From Dryocosmus kuriphilus (taxonomy: Eukaryota; Arthropoda; Insecta; Hymenoptera; Cynipidae): a DNA stretch of 64,000 bases. The notes beneath the pieces were generated by a model. That model saw only the letters and a list, made by a program, of their open reading frames with translations, did no database searches and was not told the DNA's origin. Where the stretch lies: NCBI GenBank assembly GCA_038277395.1, contig CM076193.1, forward strand, positions 87,745,583-87,809,582. The letters run 5' to 3'. Of the stretch, positions 55,791 to 64,000 are shown piece after piece. The translations under genes were made by a program, and so were the position numbers. How positions within the stretch are numbered: the first letter of the stretch is position 1; each line of letters opens with the position of its first letter.

Positions 55791-58700
55791 TTCTAAAAAA
55801 ACACGATTTTTCAATAAAAAAACTACGAAAAAAAAAACATTTTATTTTTTTAAAACAAAACAGGCGATGCAATGAAAAAACTTTTTGAGAAAAAGGTGCA
55901 GTTTTTAATTCTCTATATTGTCAAATTTTTGTAAAAAAGGATTTTCGAAAAAAAATGTCTATCCCCTTTTTCTTGGCTTGGACAATAGTTCTACCCGTTT
56001 CAAGCGCAACACCGGTTATTGCATCCCGGCCGTCAATTTCCCTTATAGTAATCATTGGTATCTTTATGCCCCCGATTACTAGTGTAAATTTACATACGAT
56101 TTTTTACAGTGTGGAGTTCTGAGTCCGCAGAACGTTTGTTTCATTATAATAGAAATGTATAAATCTCAAGCAGTCTACCAATAAATCGTGATCGTGTTTC
56201 TGATGCGGCTGAGAGAAATAACGTTAGTACTGATTATATTTTGCTATTAGAAGAATAATAAATTTCATAAAATATGATAAATTCAATATAAAAAAATAAG
56301 TAGAATAAATTCTATTCATCCCGAACGACCGGCTGGGAACTTTCCCAACAGCGTGTGATTTTACACTGTCTTCATATTTTTACAGTATTTACGTAAATTT
56401 CCCCTAGTAATCATTGGTATCTTTATGTCCCTGATTCCTAGTGTAATCTTACATAGGATTTTTTACAGTTTAGTAATAATGTAGTAACAATAGGAGCTGT
56501 CTTTATTATAATCAAATGAAGTGGAAAATCGAAAACTCACATAGAGTCACTGAGGCTACATTCGTGTAATTAGTAAACCTTTCTAGAATATTGTTCCGAA
56601 TTGAGTCGCGATGTTGTTCGTTTTTGAGCAAGTTTTCACTTCAATTGTTGATATTGGACGTAAAAGAGATTGTTTGATTCAGATTGACTCTGAGTCATCT
56701 TTAACCTATTTATTCATTGTTATGGGTTTTGCAAATTTAAATGGTGATACTTTGGTCGAAAAAATAAAAGAATATAGAATTCTTTTTTAATTTTGTGAGG
56801 TTTTTAAACATTTGCATATTTTGCTTGCTTCCCTTGAAATCAATCACCTTTATAGCATTTTGTATAATGTAAGTTTCTTCAGACTTTTATTTGTCAAATA
56901 TCCCTAAAAAGTTCTTTTTAAATATATCCGGTAAATACGTATTATATTTTATAATAAAAAGTTGAAAAATTGGCGATCTTCTGCAATGAAAAATTGAAAA
57001 CATGGAGATATTTAAACTCACAAGAAAGGTGTTAAAAATTTAAAAATCATGCTAAAAACTCCAAATATTTATAACATTTGTACTCCAGAGATATATTGTA
57101 GCAGTTATATCGTATGTCGTATGCTGCATGCATTTATGCGGCGCCACCGAGTGGGATATACATTTTGTGGTGAAGCCCAGTGAGGCCTCAGAGCTCACCT
57201 TGAGGCCTCATCGCGAGGCCTCTTCGTTCCTATGACTCTCGAGAGTCGCTCTTACTGAGAGTTTCTAACTTTAACTCGAAGAGCGCATCGCTCACCCCAA
57301 GAGCGAACCTTTTCCCGCTCGGTCAGATAGGCTCTTCATGGGAGCTCGAGAGCGATTTCCGAAACAGAAAGTCTCTTTCCTAGAGCCAAGCTTGCTGTCT
57401 CTACGGACAATACCTCAGGTATCAGGATATCCAGATGTCCTATCGCTCTCCATGAAACTCGAGTTCGGCTCGACACCTAAAATCTCTGACCTGGAGGCCT
57501 CATGACCAGACCTTTTTATTCCTTACTAGTTTCTACTGCTATATCTGAGCGTGAGCGGGAGTAGAAAGGTTTTTCCACTCGCTCTTACTTTCGCTCCTAG
57601 TCCCTGCTCTACGCTATGACGACTATGACCAAAGATATTATACAGATAGATGCGGGACCAATTTAGTTACCCGCGATAAATATAGACGGCGCGTCCGGCG
57701 AAAACTTGCAGTTCCCTCCTTGCTCTTATCCCCCCGAGCAATTCAATCGATATAGTTTGCCAACAGCCGGTTGGGGCGCTGTCAGAAACTCCCGTCGCAC
57801 TCCTTGATCTCCTAGAATGCCCGTAAATAAACTGAAATATCCCAAATCCAATATTTTGTGATTTAGACATATCAGATATAAATTTCAAATTAAAAATTTT
57901 TTTTATGGTTAACAGATCCTGATTTGATTTAATTATAATTAAAATAAATGTATTCAGTTCATTTTATTTATTCAATTTTTCAACTGAAAAATATTAAATT
58001 GAAATTGACTTAATGAAAGTATATTCAATCTATTTAATTTATTTAATTCCTTTCTAAAGCATTTAAATTAATTCTTTAGAAATATATATTTTTCATTCTT
58101 GAAGCAACTCAAGTAAAGATATTCTATTGTCCAAATAGCCTTTTAGAAAACCCAGTTTAAGAAGAATAATAATTTATTAATAACTTTTTAATATTTTCTA
58201 ATAATTATACATTTATCGATCATAATTTACATCTTTTATAAATAATAATAATTTTTTACTTTGCATTATTATTTGAAGCAAGTCATTTTTTTAAAAATAA
58301 TTTCAGAATTTATTACATTATTTCAAACTGAAGCTTTTAATATATACAATATATATAGAAATTTTTTATATGTAATGTATGACCATAATCATTTGTGATT
58401 TTTTAACAAAATAACCAATTGCGAAAAAAATTAGTGAGCTAGAACGCCAATTTTTTCCAATTCTCTTTACATACTATTGCGAATCTTGTGCAATTTTTAC
58501 TTCTGTTTCCTCTTTTCGTGTGTACTTCTACATTTCATGCAAGTGTAAACGCAATTTACTATTTTTTTATTTTAAAAGGAAGGTTTACAATTATATATCA
58601 AACAATTAAATTCTAAACAATAATACTATAGACATGGGCCAATTTAATCATTTTTTATCATTTCAATTTTAAAACCTCCACACAAATAAATTCTGTACGC

Positions 58701-58847
58701 GAAAGTTCTACACAACAAAGCAAAACAATTGAAAAATATAAACATTCAAAAAAAATAACTCTCAGTGTAATATTTTTTGTTAATAGTCTGCAAGTATAAT
58801 AAAGACAAATAATATAAAACTATTTAGAAGTGTGAAATTATAATAAC

Positions 58848-58856
<9 letters not shown>
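55791..58856. other. Unassigned stretch
   Basis: Holds a ~75 bp duplicated block (56033-56112 and 56396-56470: TAGTAATCATTGGTATCTTT, CTAGTGTAA, GGATTTTTTACAGT). A GC-richer zone at 57120-57830 has several GAGGCCTC and CTCGAGAGC motifs. The remainder is AT-rich. No gene recognised. Confidence 0.5.
56033..56470. repeat. Duplicated ~75 bp block
   Basis: TAGTAATCATTGGTATCTTT followed by TATG.CCC.GATT.CTAGTGTAA and ATTTTTTACAGT occurs twice, ~363 bp apart. Confidence 0.8.

Positions 58857-58924
<68 letters not shown>
58857..58924. repeat. (TA)n microsatellite
   Basis: About 33 TA units. Confidence 0.95.
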
Positions 58925-58925
<1 letters not shown>

Positions 58926-59153
58926 TCAGAGATATTTTTTATACAAATGTGTACATATGTATCATCTGGAAAAAAATGTAAAACCATGATGTAAAAAAAT
59001 GTGGTGAGTTGTACATTTGTGATTTCATGCCTTCTATTACAATGGACATAACTTTTACAATTAGTTGAGAGATTATATGTCAGTTTCGAGATAAAAAATT
59101 CGTCGTTACTCTTAAACGGTTGAAAAATATATGTATTTCTGAACTTGTCTAGT

Positions 59154-59225
59154 TTTAGGTAGCGCAGCGCTCTGAGTTTCTATTCGCAAGTTTGCGGGCT
59201 TGATTCTCGCTGCCTCTACTTTTTT
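59154..59225 (+). tRNA. tRNA-like / SINE-head fragment (probable pseudogene)
   Basis: Contains TAGCGCAGCGC, close to a Pol III A box. Then GCGGG CTTGATT CTCGC, a T-arm-like 5 bp stem with 7 nt loop, close to a B box. Then TGCCT, which can pair with AGGTA upstream, and a T-run (TTTTTT) a few bases later that would serve as Pol III terminator. It is shorter than a normal tRNA (about 60-64 nt) and no clear anticodon arm fits, so I read it as a truncated tRNA or tRNA-derived repeat. Confidence 0.35.
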
Positions 59226-59484
59226 CAATTTTTTTTGTTGTTTGTTACTTAGTAAAATGTTTATATAATCAGTCTTCTTCTATTTTTTCTTCAATTTTAC
59301 AAAAATAAATATTTTAAGTGTTTTTTTTTTCAATGAAAAACTCGCTTTTTTACAACTTTTTTCGCACAGAAATTTATTTTTTATGAAAGTTCTTAATTTT
59401 ATCGGTTTATTTAAATTTTGTGCATGTTTTAAAATGAGAGGATTATTTTTCAACCTTATAAGATGGACGACAAATTTTTTAAAG

Positions 59485-59615
59485 CCTTTTTTCTCGAAAC
59501 TGGTCGAATATTGCGTCCTAGGAATTTCACAATTTTAGTTCGTGGTCATGGTCTTTCTTTACTGAAATTATGAATCCAAAGAAAAAACAAACTACCTGGC
59601 TTTCCCCTTGTGAGT
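59485..59615 (+). repeat. Dispersed repeat, copy 2
   Basis: Partner of 28795-28925, with the shared blocks in the same order and orientation. Confidence 0.7.
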
Positions 59616-59770
59616 TATTCACTGGCAAAAAATATAATGAACTGATTAATTAATAATAAAGTACTTATTAAGTGTGAATTTCAACAAAAATATATCTTCG
59701 AAATTCTTTTTTGTACTATAGTAAATATTTTATTCAATATAAAATATATATTTATTTATATTTATATTTG

Positions 59771-60012
59771 GTTTGGGTTTTTGAAGTTAAACATTTTGTG
59801 AAATTATAATTGTACAAAAATCATTTATTGTCGAAGAATGAAATTTTGAACCTTCGTTTTTTTGGCTTATCATAAATATTTTCGGTGTGCTTACCGAAAA
59901 TATTTGTGATGAGCCAAAAAAACGAAGGTTCAAAATTTCATTCTTCGACAATTAAATAAATGATTTTTGTACTTATAATTTCACAAAAATGTTTAACTTC
60001 AAAAACCCAAAC
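59771..60012. mobile_element. Nearly perfect 242 bp hairpin (MITE-like)
   Basis: Arms 59771-59886 and 59893-60012 are almost exact reverse complements, with a 6 nt loop (GTGCTT). Outer ends are GTTTGGGTTTTTGAAG and CTTCAAAAACCCAAAC. The left arm is a few bases shorter. Transcription would give a long dsRNA stem. Confidence 0.93.
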
Positions 60013-60895
60013 AAGAAACGGGAAATAAAAACAAGACAATCTTCAAATCCCTATAGAAATAAGGAAGCATGATATAAAGAAAAGGGTAGGGCGATATGAA
60101 GGAGACCTTTTTATCATTCTTCCTTATATTTATTTTATTTTTTGGTCTTTAAATTGAATAATATGCACGTGCTGGTGCAAAGTTGGTCGTTTTTGGTTCT
60201 TGGATTCATTTTTTTTTAATTTCTAAGAATTTCGCTTCAAAGTTTAATTATTATAGACATTAACTAAGAAAGAATTTCAATTTCGATTGATTTTAAATTT
60301 AATTTCTTCATTTGAGTTTTTATATATTTCTTCTCATGTCTTTGAATTTATATTTTATTCAATATATAAATATATTTCAACTATTTTTAGGGTAATATTG
60401 GTTTTTGAAGCTGTATATTTGAACAATTAAATTCATAATCTTGGAGTTATTTATACAACACATTTCTTACCGACCTGACTTCTAAGTCATAGTATTTTTC
60501 ACTTTTTTCAATTCCTTTTCTACAAAATAAAAAAATTTTAAAAGCAGGTAATTGTACGTTCTTTCTAATTTTCGAATTGCAAATAATCAAAACTTTATTC
60601 AGGGTAATGCAAAAGAGAAATTAAATTTGAGTCTGAAAGCAAAGTCGATGAGCTATAATTACTTGGAAATTTTTTTTTCCAGAAATTAAAAATCCTTCTT
60701 ATTATAATAATCCATATTATATATATTATTAGAAAATACCTAATTAGTGAAAAAAATGCGAACACAAACGAATAACCCGCGCTCGGAAAACAAAACACTC
60801 GCATTATTCTGCACTGTCAAGGACCGATATAGTGCAGTAGCCATTTAATGGTTATAATATGCAAATATAATATATTACAACAATTTTTGAAGTAG
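60013..60895. other. AT-rich stretch, no gene seen
   Basis: No recognisable feature; immediately precedes the THAP-like exon. Confidence 0.5.
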
Positions 60896-61043
60896 AAAAC
60901 GCGAATAAAAGTGTCAAGGGTGTCATCATTGGATCTCTGTGCATACAAGGGATGTACGAAGATAAGATCTGATGATGGCGTGATTCTCTTCTGCTTCCCA
61001 CATAAAAGCGACCCGAGATTTGAGGAGTGGTGCGACCATGCCG
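60896..61043 (+). CDS. THAP-like zinc-finger exon
   Basis: The frame is open from 60896 and encodes a C2CH-type start (SLDLCAYKGCTKIRS) and the THAP hallmarks FCFPHKSDPRFEEWCDHAG: Cys-x4-Cys, an F-x-F-P block and Trp in the EEW position. It ends at GCCG followed by GTAAGAAC, a good splice donor, consistent with an exon splitting the THAP domain. No in-frame ATG precedes it (a GTG lies at 60911), so either it is an internal exon or the start is lost. THAP domains bind DNA and occur in host factors and P-element-type transposases; which one cannot be told. Family A copy 6 begins ~23 bp into the putative intron and I find no following exon in the window. Confidence 0.5.
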
Positions 61044-61065
61044 GTAAGAACTTTTACATTGTTCT

Positions 61066-61244
61066 TATTACATTCTCATCAGAGAAGGTATTAGATTTAT
61101 GTAAAATTTGACTTTCGCGGATTTCATGAAATCTCCACATTTTGAGACCCCCTGAGTCAGAAAAAAAAAACGGTTTTTACGACCGTGTCTGTCTGTCTTT
61201 TGTCGTCGTCGTTGTCGTTGTCGTCGTCGTTGTCGTTGTTGTCG

Positions 61245-61276
<32 letters not shown>

Positions 61277-62347
61277 TGTGGTCGCGATAACTTTCGAAGG
61301 ACTAATCAGATTGGAGTGCGCTTTGGTACACTTCTTTAAGGGGTAAAAAGAAAGGACGAGTTCGTTAACCAGCGGTTTTTGACCAACCGTTATGGTTTTA
61401 TCCATCAAAAACGGTTTTCACAAAATCAAAAAATCCATTTTTCGGCTAAACTATGAGAGATACAAAAAAAAATGCAAGAAAGTAAAATTATTCACCTCAA
61501 AAAAATCTACAAATTTTGTCTTAACCGTTTTTTGATAAAATGAACAGTTTTTGTTTTAATCAAGAAAACGCTATTGAAATTAAAAAACTCTGGTTTCCCG
61601 CCAAAATATTCAAGATACAAAAAATTGGTAAAGAACAAAGTTGTTCAATTAAAAAATATCTACCAATTTTGTTTTAACCATTTTTTCACAAAATGCACGG
61701 TTTTTGTTTTAATCGATAAAACGTTATTAAAAAATCAAGGTTTTCAAATTTCCTGCCAAAGTATGCAAGATACGGAAAAATAATAATAAACAAAGTTGTT
61801 CGCCTCAAAAAGATCTACAAATTTGTTCTCTATCATTTTTTTGATCAGACGCGTAGCTTTTGAGTTATTCGTGAAATATGTTATGAAATATAAAGAAAAC
61901 CACTTTTCAGGAAAACTGTGCAAGATATGAGAAAATATTAACAAGCAGAAATGTTCACCTTGGAACGAGATACAAAATTTATTTATAAGACTCATCGTTT
62001 TACTTTTAAGAATCGAAATCCTGTATTGTGAAACTTTGGAAAATCACAAAAAAAACTTTACCAACCTACAATGTGTTTTAAAAAAATGTAATTATCGAGC
62101 GCGAAGCGCGAGTGTCATGATGAGAATGTATTCCTTAAGGGCGATAGAGCCTTAAGTAAAATAGTTCCTTTTGGAATTTTTAATGTAAAGGTTTATAGGA
62201 TCCATAAACACCGAGCGCGTAGCGCGAGGTGAATAATTTATCGAGCGCGAAGCACGAGTGCCAACAGACGCGCGCCCTAGGCGCGCTCATACTTCGCGCG
62301 AAGTGCGCGATGAGAATGTGCCAGCCAAGCGGGCAGATTTTTTTTTA
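61066..62347 (+). mobile_element. Family A repeat, copy 6 (most complete)
   Basis: Begins TTATTACATTCTCATCAGAG and ends GATGAGAATGTGCCAGCCAAGCGGGCAGATTTTTTTTT. In order: GATTTCATGAAATCTCC, ACGGTTTTTACGACC, a GTCGTTGTC tract (61195-61278), GTTCGTTAACCAGCGG, four ~155 bp internal units (about 61435, 61595, 61752, 61905), CCTTAAGGGCGATAGAGCC, then the GC-rich hairpin tail. The poly-Val and poly-Asp frames over the tract are artefacts. It lacks coding capacity. Confidence 0.88.
61435..61995 (+). repeat. Four ~155 bp internal units of family A
   Basis: Each unit has C(G/C)GCCAAA(A/C)TATNCAAGATAC-type sequence, then AACAAAGTTGTTCACCTC, ATCTACAAATTTTG, and GCACGGTTTTTGTTTTAATC. Short frames such as 61574-61783 recur in copies 2 and 7 for this reason. 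Confidence 0.8.
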
Positions 62348-63096
62348 TCAATTCTAAGTATTAAAGGCCTATATTTTTTTATAAAGCGTTATTTTACCGC
62401 AACCACTCGAAGAAAAAAAATATACATATATAATTATAATACTTCGGTTATACAATATTACATTTTATAAAAAATATTATGCAGACATAGTGATCATTAT
62501 TTTCTTTTATTTGTATTCATTGTTCATAAATCGATTTTTACTTAGACTAAAATCTTCGCAAGTGCACAATTAACAATTATAATCCGCATTATGAATAGTT
62601 TAAATAATTATTGTCGAGTTTTATCCTAAAATAGCAATGCCGCGTGACCAGAGAAAAAACTTGTGGGATAGACTTTGAAGTGATATTAGAAATCTTTAAC
62701 TCTAAAATATTAAACCTTCTTCTTGATTGTTTTTATTTTTCATTCAATATACGTGATATCTGTCAATTTCAAACATTTCAAAATTTTTGGTAATATTATT
62801 TAGCAATTTTTCATTTTAAATTTGTACTTTGGGACAGGTGCATGACAAAACATTTTAGGTAGTTTTTTATTTATAATTTCTAAGTAAGGTCGACTAAGAT
62901 TTTGAAGCTTTACGAAATTGTACTTTGATATGAGTAATTTATTGAGATATTTTTAGAGAAAATTTGTTAATAAAACAGAAAGTGGAAATTGGCTGGGACT
63001 TAAAATTGTCAACATTTTGGCAATCACCCGTATCTTATTACCTTTACCTTGTTTCTTAAATTTGTTTTGGTTTAAGGATTTCGATAAAAAATCAGA
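62348..63096. other. AT-rich stretch between family A copies 6 and 7
   Basis: No gene or repeat recognised. Confidence 0.5.
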
Positions 63097-63941
63097 TTTT
63101 TACATTCTCATCAGAGAAGGTATTAGATTTATGTAAAATTTAACTTTCGCGGATTTCATGAAATCTCCACGTTTTAAGACCTCCTGAATCCGAAAAAACG
63201 GTTTTTACGACGGTGTCTGTCTGTTATCGTCGTCGTCGTCGTCGTTGTCGTTATCGTTGTTGGAGTCTGTTCCCACGATAACTTTCGAAAGAATAATCGG
63301 ATTGGATTGCGCTTTGGTACACTTCTTTAAGGGGTAAAAAGAAAGGACTGGTTCGTTAACCAGCGGTCTTTGACCAACGGTTATGGTTTTTATCCATCAA
63401 AAACGGTTTTCACAAAATCAAAAAATCCATTTTCCGGCTAAACTATGAGAGATACAAAAAAATGTGAGAGAATAAAATTGTTCATCTCAAAAAAATCTAC
63501 AAATTGTGTCTTAACCGTTTTTTGATCAAATGAATAGTTTTTGTTTTAATCAAGAAAACGCTATTGAAATTAAAAAACTCTGGTTTCCCACCAAAATATT
63601 CAAGATACAAAAAAATGGTAAAGAACAAAGTTGTTCAATTCAAAAGGATCTACAAATTTTGTTTTAACCATCTTTTGATAAAATGCACGGTTTTTGTTTT
63701 AATCGATAAAACGTTATTAAAAGTAAAGAATTTCAAATTTCCCGCCAAACTATGAAAGATACGAAAAAATGATTATTAATAAACAAAGTTGTTCACCTCA
63801 AAAAGATCTACAAATTTGATATCTATCATTCTTTTGAGCAGACGCGTAGTTTTTGAGTTATTCGTGAAATATGTTATGAAATATAAAGAAAACCACTTTT
63901 CAGCAAAACTATGCAAGATATGAGAAAATATTAACAAGCAG

Positions 63942-63972
<31 letters not shown>

Positions 63973-64000
63973 ATTTATAAGACTCATCGTTTTACTTTTA
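63097..64000 (+). mobile_element. Family A repeat, copy 7 (cut by window edge)
   Basis: Begins TTTTACATTCTCATCAGAG and follows copy 6 closely through the trinucleotide tract and the internal units. A 28 bp poly-A (63942-63969) replaces a 29 bp block present in copy 6. The tail lies beyond the window. Confidence 0.85.
63942..63969. repeat. Poly-A replacing family A sequence
   Basis: 28 A residues between AACAAGCAG and TTTATTTATAAG. Sister copies have about 29 bp of mixed sequence (AATGTTCACCTTGGAACGAG and so on) here. Confidence 0.85.

Noticed and set aside
55684..55875. Small protein encoded by both arms of the 55 kb palindrome
   Set aside because: Only ~35 residues are shared before the arms end, there is no promoter or conserved stop, and it is explained by arm identity. 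Noted in findings for checking.
61142..61408. Poly-Val (plus) and poly-Asp (minus) frames
   Set aside because: They arise from the GTC/GTT trinucleotide tract of family A and recur at 27553-27822 and 6724-6975.

Overview
This 64 kb window is AT-rich eukaryotic DNA, most likely from an arthropod (probably an insect). The evidence is a decayed Ty3/Gypsy retrotransposon with insect-style LTR ends and primer-binding site, a decayed Merlin/IS1016-type DNA transposon, a THAP-like exon followed by a splice donor, a TATA plus arthropod-initiator promoter, abundant fold-back and MITE-like elements, and (TA)n and trinucleotide microsatellites. There is no bacterial operon structure, rRNA or CRISPR array. 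Species cannot be named from the sequence. Nearly all recognisable content is mobile or repetitive; ordinary host coding sequence is at most one or two short exon candidates.

Layout. 1-2770: a ~140-150 bp tandem repeat interrupted by a 1.87 kb solo LTR (target duplication TCTG). 4370-6710: a Merlin-like transposon with long inverted ends and a broken transposase. 6762-7761: first copy of an abundant repeat, here called family A (internal ~155 bp repeats, GC-rich hairpin tail). 9568-19254: a complete but inactivated Gypsy element on the minus strand (two 1114 bp LTRs, target duplication CCGG, gag and pol with several lesions). 20009-21119 and 26010-26718: two copies of a MITE-like family B (ends CCCGGTAA/TTACCGGG, apparent 2 bp AA duplication), the second nested inside a family A copy. 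21391-23024: a fold-back element. 23602-28468: four family A copies. 28469-37360: mostly unassigned AT-rich sequence with a GT-rich, G-quadruplex-prone tract at 33.2-34.25 kb.

39460-52547 is the most unusual feature: a ~13 kb inverted repeat whose ~6.5 kb arms meet with a 2-base spacer. Each arm carries one copy of an unrecognised gene (N-terminal CCHC-type finger, nuclear-signal-like stretch, very acidic centre, conserved C-terminal tail). The copies diverge head to head from mirrored TATA/initiator promoters. Both are damaged, but differently: each has lost a different zinc ligand and one has a frameshift. A decayed second copy of the gene's 3' end lies in each arm, so a tandem duplication preceded the inverted duplication.

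52548-64000: further AT-rich DNA with a ~690 bp palindrome (55.1 kb), a (TA)n tract, a tRNA-like Pol III fragment (59.16 kb), a nearly perfect 242 bp hairpin (59.77 kb), a THAP-like exon (60.9 kb) and two more family A copies. In two family A copies the expected sequence is replaced by a homopolymer of similar length, which may reflect assembly or consensus error. The elements do not form a pathway; the window records serial nested transposition and inverted duplication.
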